A DNA stretch of 64,000 nt, from contig NC_066294.1 in NCBI RefSeq assembly GCF_905404315.1, positions 10,565,501 to 10,629,500 on the forward strand, read 5' to 3'. Origin of the DNA: Leptidea sinapis (Eukaryota > Arthropoda > Insecta > Lepidoptera > Pieridae). Of this stretch, positions 24,866 to 37,200 are shown one piece after another. Below the pieces are notes generated by a model. The model was not told where the DNA came from. It did no database searches and saw nothing but the letters and a program-made list of their open reading frames with translations. Both the position numbers and the translations under genes were made by a program. Each line of letters starts with the position of its first letter. Position 1 is the first letter of the stretch.

Positions 24866-25146
24866 TTTTTTTTAAATACGGGATGAGACGAGCAGGACGT
24901 TCAGCTGATGGTAATTGTTAAGCCCTGCCCATTACAATACAGTGCCACTCAGGATTCTTGAAAAGCCCAAAAATTTTGAGCGGCACTACAATCGCGCTCG
25001 TTACCATGAAACATAAGATGTTATGTCTATTTTGTCAAGTAACTTCAGTAGCTACGGCTCCCTCCAGACCGACTGCTTCACGGCAGAAATAGGCGCCGTT
25101 GTATTTTCCATAATCTAGCCTCCTGTGCAAAGAAGACTCCCACTGG
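24866..25146 (-). repeat. Family B interspersed repeat
   Basis: From GGGATGAGACGAGCAGGACG to GACTCCCACTGGT; palindromic block intact (GTGCCACTCAGGATT ... TTTGAGCGGCAC). Confidence 0.8.
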
Positions 25147-25149
25147 TAA

Positions 25150-26007
25150 ATAACACACTTGGGCCTGGGATTTCCCTATTCTTTTTATATAAATTATTTA
25201 CTCATCGGTCTAAATTTCAACTAAAACTGTCATATTAGTTATAAGCTGATTAAAAATTGTGGAATATTGAAAATGGACATGCTATAATTATGTTTATAAT
25301 TTAAGTTTATAAAGTTGTCATAATAAGTGAAATAAAATAATACTAGCTTTTTATATAAGTAAATATAAGTGGTTCTTTGTATTTGCTTTTTAAGTTTTCA
25401 AGCACTCGATGATTTTGTTAATATATTCATTATTGCAAGAATCTCGAACAAAAAGTTTGATGTCAAATTCTTAGCAATAATTTTAAAGAATTTTTATAAG
25501 TGATGAGTGATGTTAAAATGTTACATTTACAAAGATACGGGGATCTTATATTATGGTTTAATTAAATGATATCAAGACCCAATATTTAATCAACTTCAAA
25601 AAGGGAGGTTCTCATTACGTCTGTGAAACGTGTTAATATCACAAAACACAAATTGTTTTACAAATTACTTTTAGTGCCCGTTTTAAGGATTATGCATTTA
25701 TGCGCGAATTTTAATTAGTTGCCATGTATTAAATAAACATATTTTTAATTTGGATTTGCATGTCATTGTAATCTTTTCCAAGATATAATATAGATCAGGT
25801 ATTAAAAAAAATCACACCATATTTTATAAATATTTATTTGTCACAGAATTTATTACAATATTATAGGCCACATAAACAAGTGGGTATTGTAATGTAATCT
25901 TAATACCAGTTAATCAAAAACATAACTTAATTCAAAGTTATATATTTTTTTTTAATGTGTGTAGGTCGATATTCAAAAAGATACAATATAAACACCTACT
26001 TCACTTA
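25150..26007. other. robo downstream flank, mostly featureless
   Basis: AT-rich. At 25590-25640 a TCAACTTCAAAAAGGGAGGT fragment resembles the repeat at the window end. AATAAA motifs on the minus strand near 25833-25854 could be distal robo poly(A) signals. Confidence 0.35.
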
Positions 26008-26015
26008 TTTTCAGT

Positions 26016-26382
26016 CACGGACTAGTAAAAAAAGAAGGACTCCACGCCGTGATATTAGCAAGTGAAGCACCTTTATGCTAGTGTGTGTGCGGTTACGGGG
26101 TATACCAGATACACAATTTTTTCTCCTTTAAATAATCATATATCCACAAATACTTTTATAGTATTATTTTTAACACTTATTCACAACGCACGACGGCGTT
26201 TTTAAATATTTTATTGCGACTGATCTGTCACAGACGATGGCAAATCTCATAATGGCGGCCGATCGACTTGTATCAGTGTAAGTGTATGCGTGGGGCTATA
26301 TATTCACACGTTTACCGGCTTGTTTTGGTGCCTCACTCTTATGTAAGGTGACACGGAGCCCTTCTTATTTTACTCGTCCGTG
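26016..26382. mobile_element. 367-bp TIR transposon (MITE) with 8-bp target duplication
   Basis: The ends are inverted repeats of at least 28 bp with three mismatches: CACGGACTAGTAAAAAAAG on the left and, reversed, CACGGACGAGTAAAATAAG on the right, continuing AAGGRCTCC. Flanked on both sides by TTTTCAGT (26008-26015 and 26383-26390), an exact 8-bp duplication. The length fits hAT, P or Merlin superfamilies; the TIR start does not settle which. No transposase. Confidence 0.88.
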
Positions 26383-26390
26383 TTTTCAGT

Positions 26391-27569
26391 ATACGAAAGT
26401 AGTAATAAAGTAGTGCAAATTATTTTCAATAAAATATTCTTCTTTTTCACACTTTTTATTTGAGAAAATTCATGTACAAAAGAATTAGTTAAAATTTTAC
26501 AGTCGCTCAGATATTTTAGTTTATTAGTTTTGGAACAGCGCAGTTGCTTCATGTTCTTTAACGTATATAGCATTTATATTTGTAGATGTTTACTTGTATG
26601 TTTAACGATAGGTACTTCACTATTTTGTTTACATTTAAACCAATGTCAATGTCATCGTGTTAACAACCGTGGGCTATTTTTCAATTCGCTTGCTGTATCG
26701 TTATTTTAAAACAGCATTTAATGAAGTAACTATATAATGTATCATCTTATTTATGTTACGTACTCAAGTTTTAACAAAGTTCACTATTTGCATCTAATAC
26801 CTATAAACATGATATGCAAGTTTACAATCGTGCTATTTATCAGTATAACAAGTGATTAAATTTAATCCATATCACATCAACTTACGTAGCTTAGACCTCT
26901 CTTAAATAAAAGCATATTTTGAATTTCTCTCACAACTCCAATTTAGTTTCGTAATAATTAGGAATTCTATGGCACATTAAATATAACTAAATTTCGTAAT
27001 GCTAGCTAAAGTAACTACACAAGATATGCAGAACAATTTGTGCTTAAAACCATTAGGACATAGTTTTCAACTTCTAAAACAGTTTAATAACACTCGTTAC
27101 AATTCGAAACTACTTTCACATTATATTTTAGTCTAATCACACTTCCTGCTTTCTAGTTTAGGCTACTATAATAACTTAAGCATTGTTTAAACCATAATGA
27201 AGTCTATTTACACTAATAGGTCAGTATATTCGTCAAATTATTGCCAAGCGTTATTTGTTCGGTATAAAGACTTAGTCTTATGTTATAGGTAATGATTACA
27301 AATTCATTTATCGATATACAGACGGACAATTAACCATCATCAATCCCCATGTCAATACATTGAACTTTTCATGTTATAATTTAATATTCTCATTATATTT
27401 ACACTATTTACAATATTATACACACTTATATTTTATAACAATAGACTAGCGAAAGATGCATTAAAATTTTAGTTATCAGAAAATCGATTTAACTATCGTT
27501 ACAAAAATTATAAAATTAGTGCCTTAAATTTAGGCCAAACAAACACTAAACAGTCTTTTTGGAATCAAT
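26391..27569. other. robo 3' UTR or downstream flank
   Basis: About 1.2 kb of AT-rich DNA after the robo stop with no repeat family recognised. Being repeat-free in this repeat-rich window, it may be a long 3' UTR; that is inference. Confidence 0.35.
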
Positions 27570-27575
27570 TTTATT
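27570..27575 (-). terminator. Possible robo poly(A) signal
   Basis: AATAAA on the minus strand about 140 bases after the robo stop. Further AATAAA motifs lie at 25833-25838 and 25849-25854 and would give a 1.9 kb 3' UTR that includes a MITE. The sequence alone cannot say which is used. Confidence 0.25.
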
Positions 27576-27712
27576 AGTAGGAAACGAAGTTCGTAATAGC
27601 GTGAAGGAAGAACTGCGATTCTTTGTAATGTTCACTTACTATAAATTGTCTGTCATCACTTTGGTTATACGTCAGTTTGGCACAAATCGCCGAAAACCGG
27701 CAAGGCGTGATA

Positions 27713-28291
27713 CTACCGAGTGACAGAGTCGACACGAGAATGTGGTGCCGAAGCGGAATGTGTGTTCGCTGCTGTAATATTACTTTTAACATTTTGCGAA
27801 TGTCGAAATGATGTAAATCTCGATATTGTGCGTGTACCGTCGTTATCAAAATTAGGTCTCTCATACTGATGTTTCGGCCTTTGTTTGTTTTGTTGCATTA
27901 CTTTGAACTCATCATAACCACCATCTTCATCATAATTTTCATCATCTGATTCATCTTGCCCAAATGCACGATACGTTGACTCGGTTTCAGAATTTTTCCT
28001 TGAACTCACTCCATACGTTCTGCCTATCAAGGACTGTGTTACGTCAGGTTTAGTATTATTATCACAAATTCGATCATCAATATTTTGATTGTACCTGATC
28101 TGTGTTTTTTTAGATTTATCTAACGATGGCAGGTCATAAAACTTCAAAACATTAGGATGACCTTGGAAATATTTTTCACTATAAACATTTCTATTGTAAT
28201 ATCCACCATTACTAGCCGGGTACAGTTCTTCATCTGGAGCGAAACGGGTATCAAAGTTATCAACATTTTTACCGCTTGATGGAAACCAACC
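27713..28291 (-). CDS. robo: robo terminal exon: C-terminal tail and stop
   Basis: 579 nt, exactly 193 codons with the stop, after a TTTCTTTCAG acceptor. Begins GWFPSSGKNVDNFDTRFAPD, which fits the GW(R/F) block after CC0/CC1 in Robo tails. The rest is polar and low in hydrophobic residues, with an acidic run (DESDDENYDEDGGYDEF) and no LPPPP-type Ena-binding site. Ends HSRVDSVTR. Loss of CC2 and CC3 is the Robo2/3 pattern. Confidence 0.9.
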   Translation of the reverse strand, partial: GWFPSSGKNVDNFDTRFAPDEELYPASNGGYYNRNVYSEKYFQGHPNVLKFYDLPSLDKSKKTQIRYNQNIDDRICDNNTKPDVTQSLIGRTYGVSSRKNSETESTYRAFGQDESDDENYDEDGGYDEFKVMQQNKQRPKHQYERPNFDNDGTRTISRFTSFRHSQNVKSNITAANTHSASAPHSRVDSVTR

Positions 28292-31200
28292 CTGAAAGAA
28301 AAATTTCGGCTTAACAAAAATATTTATATGCTACTTACATTAGTTTATATCTTTCATAAAAATATAACATACCAGAGAACTAACACACTGTCTTGTATTA
28401 GTTACTAAGGTCACTGAAGCATATGCTGCAGGAGAAGTGGCTGTTTTGCTCGTATTCCATTCATTTCCATTAACCCTAGAAGCTGTAACTTCTGCATATT
28501 CTGGGAGTGGTTGTGCAACTTTATCGTATTCTGAATTTGCCTTTTCCTTGCTCTGGCTTGATTGGTTACTAGACATACATAAGCCAGGTTGATTTTCCAT
28601 CCATAATAATGATTCCGTTTTCGTAACTGTATTTTTATTGTAACAACTACTTAATGGATGAGACAAAGATACTGCTGCTTTTATATTCATTTGAGTAACT
28701 AGACTCGTCCCATTTGAATCTAAAACGATAACAATATTGTTATTTAACTTAAACATCAGCATCAATTTCACAAAACTGTTTGTTTTCAAGAAGATAGATA
28801 TTATGACAATACAATCTCACTGCAATGTCTTTACATTTGGATTTGTATCATTTTCTTTATGCCTAGATTGTGAATGTTAAGTGAAAAAATCCACTGTGCT
28901 AGTGAGAGAGCTTGTGATACCTTTCAACTCGAAAGTAATCTAGCACCCTCCGCCTCGCATGGCAAAGCCTCCATCAAACAAACGCTTGGAACCCTATCCA
29001 CCCCACGACACCCGTGGAATGTTTTTAATTTTGAAATTCTGATCCTAGGGAATACGTAAGTGCTCTGACATAAGTCGTCTCACCTTTGTTTTAGGAATAT
29101 TTGAAACATATTTATTATGTATGATTATTTTTATCTGCAACATTTAACGATATCATCGATCATGACATTGCCATTTTTCACGGCAGGTTTAGGTCAAATA
29201 AAATAAAAAATTTAGAAAAAAATACTATCACAATATATAATAGTTTATGTTAGATTGTTAACTAGTTTACTTATTACTTCCTCACTTTTTTTTTGTAATA
29301 AATATTCAAATTGCGTAATTGAATATTATCAATAACATTCTAGTTACTTAAACTTCTCTTTTTAACTTGTTGAATGTACCTAATTAGAATAACCAACCTA
29401 GAACTATCTAAGTGCAAATCAATTGTTAATGTTAGGTTGAGTTGTTGTTGATACATCTAATAAAATAAAATACTTTTTACTGAATTTATTATACTCACCA
29501 TAAATATTTGGAAGCGCAGTTTTCTTTGAAAATATATTGTGCCTGCGAATATAAAGGATGCCAGCAATCATTATAACTTTGAAGAGTACTATTGCTCCAA
29601 TTAAAAAGTAAAACCATGATTCGAGTACAAAATCTCCAGCAACTATCGATACTTCGCCATTATTTGGATATCTGCAAAAAAATATTTTTAATGAATTGCT
29701 TTTGCAATTATTAAAAAGTAACGAGATTTTTAAAACAGCATGATAAAAACTGTACAAACCTCAATAATGGATCGAGTCCTATAGATCTGGTATCAATATT
29801 TAAATATACTTTCTGGCTGAACGGCCCCAAGCCTACAATTGTTTCAGCTGCAATTTGTACTGAATAGCTCACGCCAGAAGTTAAATTGGTCATTATAAGA
29901 CTCGTCGCCTGATGCACTGTAGTATTTATAGCAATCATGGATTTATTGGCTGGTATATCTAACCAATTCACCAAAACATTGTATCCTGTTATGACGCCAT
30001 TTTGTAAATTTTGATCAGGTGGCTGCCATTTCAAGTGTACAGTTGTTACGTTAACAATGAACATTTCTATATTTGTTGGTGGACCATCCGGAACTACAAA
30101 TTTTAATAAAATATTAGTATCTTAATAGAATGTGTTATAGCGTCATCATTTTGTATATAAATTGTTACTTACCGTCATCTAGAGTTTGAGCTACTCTTGA
30201 ATTGGAAGGTTTTCCTTCAAATTTCTTGTAAAAAGGTACAAGAAAAAATTCATATTTGGTATATTTATTCAATGATGTTATTTCATACCCGGACACATCA
30301 TTCGAATGTAAAATTGTTTTCATTTTATATTCATTCGTATTATTATCTAATGGCCTGTAGTATATAAATAATCCTTCCAAATAGAAAAAATTTAGAATCT
30401 CCCACATTAATTTTATTGTATTTGAATCTATAGGAGTTGCTTCAATAAGCTCTACGATGCTATCAGTCATAATATTTTTTCTATACTCAGTGTTATTCAA
30501 ATAAGGGCCGTTATCCCAAATTGATAAATCTTCACCAACAATCACTGCTTCTGAGATAGGACTTGGTCCTGATAAGCCATGGGAGTTTTCTGCTCTAGCT
30601 ATAAACATATATGTTATGCCTGGTACTAATGATCGAACAATATAATGTGTTTGATGTATTTTCTTAGCGGCAATAATCCAGCCTCTTGAATTTCGTGGTG
30701 TATTATTTCCAGACAAAGTTTCCCTTGAGAAAACTTCAACTTGATATCCGAGTATGGACGAAGAACCAATTTTATTATTTTGATTCCATGTTATTGTTAC
30801 AGTAGTGCCTGTTATATTATATATTACTGGCTTCGTTGGTGGTCCTGGTAATGCAGATACGTCAGCAGCTCTAAAGAAATGGATATTAGGATTGGTTGGA
30901 CTGTCCACTGTTAAAAATCCACTCCAAACATATTTTCCATGAGGTGAAGAAGCAACACACGTGTAGGTACCACTATCAGTTCTATCCAGATCCTTTAAAA
31001 TTAATGTACCATCACTTGAAATATTTCTTCTATGATTTTGTATTAATGCTTCCCCTTCAAAATACCATGCAATTATCGGTTCAGGTGTGCCCATTGCCGA
31101 GCAGGGGAAAACAGCCATCGATTTTAGAGGTAACGTTTGATTAGAGGGGCCATTTGTTATTATTGGAGGTGGTCGGTCATCGTCTGACGTCACTGTTAGC

Positions 31201-34200
31201 TTTCCCCTTATGAGTGAACTTCCAGCAAAGTTGACCGCTGAACAAACGATTGTACTTCCAGTATCATTTTTATTTGTTCCATTGATTGTCAATGTTGTTA
31301 CACCATCTATAACAGGTGATGCAATATATTTATATTTAGCAGTCCCTGGAAATATAATTGTTCTATTTCCTTCTAAACTCCAAAATAAAGTGGGTTCTGG
31401 TTTTCCACTAGCGGTACAAGTAAATGTGGTGGTTGTACCACTTTCGACAATATGCGACGTTGGTTTCAACGTTATTGAAGGAGGATCTAAAACAAGAAAT
31501 TAAAATTAACTTCGATTCTGATCATTGATAATAGTTTTAATATCTTTAACAAAAAATAAAGCATACCATAGACAGTTAAATAACCACTAGCACTAACTGC
31601 ACCGACAGTATTCTCTGCTTCACAAGTATATTCCCCTTCATCAGCTAAAATAACGTTATCAAGCCTAAGGCTTCTGTCATCTAAGAGTTTGACACGACCC
31701 AGCGGCATATTTCCACCGCCTGCGGTCCTCCGCCACAAAACATCGGGTAAGGGGTCACCTCCAACCCTACATTGAAATGTCACGCTGCCACTAGTTTGTG
31801 CAATGATGTCTTCTGGTCCCGCAATAAGGTAGGGCTTAACTGTAAAAAAATACTTTATTAAAACATCCAACAGTATGATGCTCAAAAATGTAATAAATTA
31901 GTTTTGATAATTGGTCGATAATCAGTTTGGAAGCATTTATTAACAGGTCACTTACTGTGAATTCGTAAGGTAGCAATAGCAGATTCTCTTGTACCAGCTG
32001 CATTTCTAGCAATACATTGATATCTTCCAGCATCAGTTTGTCTGGCATCTTGAATCACAAGGCTTCCACCATCCACCAAATGTATTCTAAAACAATGATG
32101 CAATGTTTTCACATTAGCATTATTTTAATTTTCATTATTGCAAACAAAGCACATTGTAGCTGTACTTCAAATATAGGGCGGAATTATTCAATAGAAAATT
32201 AACATTTAATAAGGGGTCGGGTACGTCAGAACTATTGAGATTTTTGCTTGATTGCTAGTCGGGCTCTTCAAATATCCCCTTCTTTAAAACTTTGATGTAC
32301 CCTCCCTATGACTGTTAATTATTTTTATGCTTCAACGTACACACGTCACACCCTAAGATTCAAAGTTCTTAGCTTATAAAAATTCATAGATCACAAATTT
32401 AATAAATTTCTTTCCAAATACCAAGATTGATTTTAATTTGGGGGCTTTGCTTTTGTGTCAGGCAGATTTTTATTTAAAAAAGCAACAAAATGAGCAGGGC
32501 CTGCATTGACATTACAATGCAGTGCCACTCAGGATTATTGATTGAAAACAAAATTCATAGTGGCATCGCAATTATTGCGCCCGTCACATCGACACGTAAG
32601 ATTTTTAGTCTCATTAGTCCATTAATGTCAATAGCTGCAACCCTTCAAACCAAAGCACAATTTTACTTTTCTGAAGAAAGACTGTGGTACCTTAGCTGGT
32701 ATCTTGGGCAGCCTGTCACTAGTTTGTGAAATAACCAAAATATCTTAATTACAATAATAAAACGGATGAAGCTAATAATTTATGAGTTTATTATGGTGGG
32801 TGATTCTACACCTCCGCAACCTGAACGCAGTAATATAATTCAATATTTCATCAAATATTACCTTATTTTTGTTTATGACAGCTACTTAAATCAGACATCT
32901 ATATCATCTCATTGAATTCATGTCTTTATTAGTTGACAGACTCAACTTATAATTACTACAAAACAAAACAAAAATCACTCGTACTCTAATGTAACATTTC
33001 GACGCCCCATTTAACTCTCGACGAATCTTGGAGTACCAACCACCCTTGATGCATATGTAAGTGGACTATCATTTTGCGTCGTTGACCATAATCTATTGAC
33101 ATTGTCAAGTAATGACTATTCCTATGGGCTTGTTATATTCAAAATCAAATATTTTTATTCAAAATAGAATGTGACTTACTGAAAGTCAAAAACTACCACC
33201 CATTCTAAAAAAGTATGATTTAGACGGGCGGAACAGGCGGGCTTCTTTATTTCATAAAAATATGTTTACAAAGTAATATTGTACAGTAAAATTTATTTAA
33301 TACTACTACTACATACTTAATAGCCTGAGGGTGGTCGCTCCATTTCCAATCAGTGGCATCATTAAGAAAGTCATTTAGCTAGTAACTTTTACCACACAAA
33401 TGTTCTTTAACAACTTGAATTTGGTAATTCATTTGTTTTTAACATTTTCTGCCCCACAAAAGTCTTACTAACTCGACTTAGTCGAGTAAAAGGCATAATT
33501 AGTTTATATATGTTCCTGGTGCTAACATTATGGTTATGACAGTTTCTAGCAAAATCGCTTATGTGCCTATGTACATACATACATAAGATTATCAAGAATA
33601 TATTGAGAAGCAACAGTCAAAATTTTCATTTCTTTAAATTTTGTTCTAAACGATCCTGTAGGAGCTAGGCTATGAGTAGCGTGAATAGCCCTCTTCTGAT
33701 AAAAATTTCGAATACTATTTTAATTCATATTAATTAAATTTTTTTATTTATTAAATTCAATTTCAAATCATGTTTATGATTGGCTTCATTAATATACTGG
33801 AGAATTTATTTAATAAAAGAATAAAAATAAATGGAAAAAAGATATCTAAAGCAAAATTACCTGGAATCACCATCGAAGTGCAGTATTTGTCCATTCTTCT
33901 TCCAATACACAGTTGGTTCTGGTGAACCACGTGGCGGCGAACACTCTAATATTACAGTTTCACCTTGTGCCGTTTGAGTATTCACTGGCTCAAGACGAAA
34001 ATCTTCTCGAAGCACTAAAATATTTAGAATATGATAAAACAAAGCTCAATAAAAAATGTTTGAAAGAATCTAAGCCATTTTACCAAATTACATTTTTTGC
34101 TATAGATAAATAAATATGATAGATGAGTCATTAAGTATAATATGTTTTATCAAATAAATAAACTAACACTGTGTCTACAATATTTATATTTAAAAAACTA

Positions 34201-37200
34201 ACGGGTGATAGGCAATTAGCGTAGAAAGCAGGCTAGGTCTTAGGCCCGGTATCAACCAGAGCGGAGAGGATAGGACATGTATTTTGATAACTAATTCGTT
34301 CCAGCCAAAATCATGCCTTCTCCCCGCGCCTCGCACACCCGAAACCGTTGCTATAAACACAGCTCTCATCTCCTCTCCCCTGGTGGAAATAAACTGACAG
34401 CTACGCGGCTTATCTCCTCTCGTCTCCTCTCCACTTTGGTGGATACCGGGCCTTACTTACGTTCAATTTGAAGAGCAACTAATGAACTGGGCTACAGAAA
34501 CTTCAAGGCAACGAGTGCAATAGTGGTGTCGCATTAACTCAGATTTAGATTTTTAAAGAATACTGAGTTGTTATTGGGCAGGGTGTATCACTTACCATAA
34601 AGTGATAAGGTTTAAAAGGCGTTCAACTACCATAAGTCACATACACACACGAATCGTTTCATACCAGTGCGATCGTCTATGATATAACTATGTATTCTTG
34701 TAAAATATAACTGTGTAAATGAATCAAGAGAAGGCGAATTAGTACAGACTAATAAAATGTAAAAGTCTGTGAGTTTGGAAATTGGTTTTTTTATTCGTTG
34801 TTCCAGGGGTAATTGTTATTACACGCTCTGTCAAAATTTGAGAAATCTAGCTGTTGAGGTTCATAAGATAAAGGCACAATGACAGACAGACAGACGGACG
34901 AATGAAAAGCGGAATTAAAGTGGTAGGAATACCTTTCGGATTTGGAATATTATTTATTTATTAAGGAAACAAACAGAAATATAACTATAGTAAAATGAAA
35001 TTAATTAAAATATAAAAATTACAATATTGAATATATCTTAGAATAGTTTCACTAAAATTACAAAATAATACAAATACACAGAATTATGACAATAGAACGT
35101 TAAGATAAGTAAAAAGTATATAAATCAAGACAACGACAGACATACTAGTGGATATTATAATTAATAAAGATACTAGGCTTAAGGTAAGGATAATAATAAT
35201 TGTTACATAAATAAAATATGAAAACAAAATTTTTTGAACGAAGCCCTGAACCCACGACCTCTCGCGTTCCGTGCGTTCTCTCCCAACTGAGCCAACCATT
35301 CGAGTGACGTATCGTCAAAAAATTTTGTATGCTTTGTTCAACTTTCAGGCTGTTGCTTCATCTACAGGATCTACTTTACAGTTATATAACCTGCTCAAAC
35401 CCAATATTTGTATATTAGGAAATTGAGATAAGATGTCGCTCTTGCTAATCTAAACAATTTTTTATGTAATATAAAATTTGAAAACAATTAATTATTTGTA
35501 TATTAATCCTAGAAGTGAGGGTTATCACTTTAAAAACATAACAAATTTATATGATAATTGTTGTTTTAACTTATTCTTAATGTGAGAATCTAATGAAGAA
35601 CACAATATTCTGTGAACAGGCACGCGAAACCCAATATTGGTTCTAGGAGTCAATACGTTGAAAGTTATTATACTCTGCATGCGTAATTTTTTTTCTTCCA
35701 TGCCATCCAACGCGTCATTGCTGAAGAGGTTGCGGGGTAGCCCTAACATCATTCTGCAAACCATTGCTATTCATTACGATGCGCCAATTATAAAGGCATT
35801 TATGCGGCTTCATGTGCCTATTTAGTTATAATTATACTAACATTATTTTGGACATTTTACTAACAATTATTATGGATTTTTTCTGAATTAAAGTATTATT
35901 ATTATTAAAATGATCATAGTACTTACCAGCTACGTGTAACGTTGCGTTACGACTCCTGGCCGTTCCATACGGGTTGGTCGCTTCACACCAATACACTCCA
36001 GCGTCTGAATGTGCTCGACCATGTGTTGCTCTCAAGAAAAACAACCCTCCCGCAGGCAAGAGACTTCTATGAGTATCAGATACAACAAGAACACCGCCCT
36101 TGTACCATCGTATGGTTGGAGATGGTGAGCCACCAGCTCTGCAGTTGAGAGTGGCTGGTTGGTGTCTTGCTACAGTGACGTCTAGAGGCTGCTCAATGAT
36201 ATATGGTGCTTCCCCACTGCTCATGTAGTCATCGCTCATTCCTCCTGTTACGGCACCTGTTTAAAAAAAAACCTCATGAACACTGTAAGCGAACACTGTA
36301 ACTTTAACTCTATTTATATGACGGACAGGGGTCCGTCATTCCGTTGAACTCGCTATAGGATATATACCAGTAGTTAGTGACCCTGCCTACTGAACTGGAG
36401 GTCCCTGGTTCGAATCCCGGTAGGTGCAATCATAATATATGATGAATATGAATGTTTGTTTCCGAGTCATGGATGTTTATATGTATTTATGTATGTTTAA
36501 GTAAGTATGTTGTATTAAATATATCGTAGTATTAGTACTCATAGTACAGGATCTGCCTAGTTTGGGGCAAGATAATTTGTGTAAAAGTCTGTCAATATTA
36601 TTATTTATTAAATAACACTGGAATATTTCAAACGGCATAGTTGTAATAAACAGATTGGTTCGTGTATTCCGTATAATCAGTATTTTCGAAAAAAACTATG
36701 TAACTGAAAGGGACATTAAATTGTTCACTAGTTCAAATTGGTTTAAACGTACTTTTTATAACTCAATCTCAATTTTAATTAAATATAAAATAGTGGTCAG
36801 TAATAATTTGTATACCATACTTATGAAAAATCGGAAGTGCTAATAATTAGCTAACTTCAATGTGCTTAAAACTTACATAATAATTTTTGTAAGCTAGCTA
36901 TAAATTTATGCTCAGAGTAATTTTTTCCATTGAATTTACTCGCCTTATTGTGCAATGATAGCCGGAAAACAATCCACAGAATATATTGGCGGAAGAAAAA
37001 GCTATATAAAAACAAGAGTACAGGGTAAACGAGTGTGCGGGTATTCTGATGATAAGTGGCTACCCTCGTTTACTTACAAGCTCTCTCTACTAGAGAATTT
37101 ATGTTCGTGTTGCTAGAAAAAATTAGATTTATTAAATTTTATCGTCAAATCCATTGTGCTACTCTTGACCTTTCTGTTTACATAAACATCTGCAGCTATC

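Noticed and set aside
24505..24921. 138-codon open frame
   Set aside because: It runs across two unrelated repeats, has no domain, and its end is the reverse of a family B repeat.
27574..27864. 96-codon minus-strand frame overlapping the robo end
   Set aside because: A shadow of the robo terminal exon in another frame; only the frame ending at 27713 keeps phase with the upstream exons.
36237..36239. ATG in the Ig1 exon as the robo start
   Set aside because: It would give a receptor without a signal peptide, and an acceptor with matching phase lies upstream at 36257.
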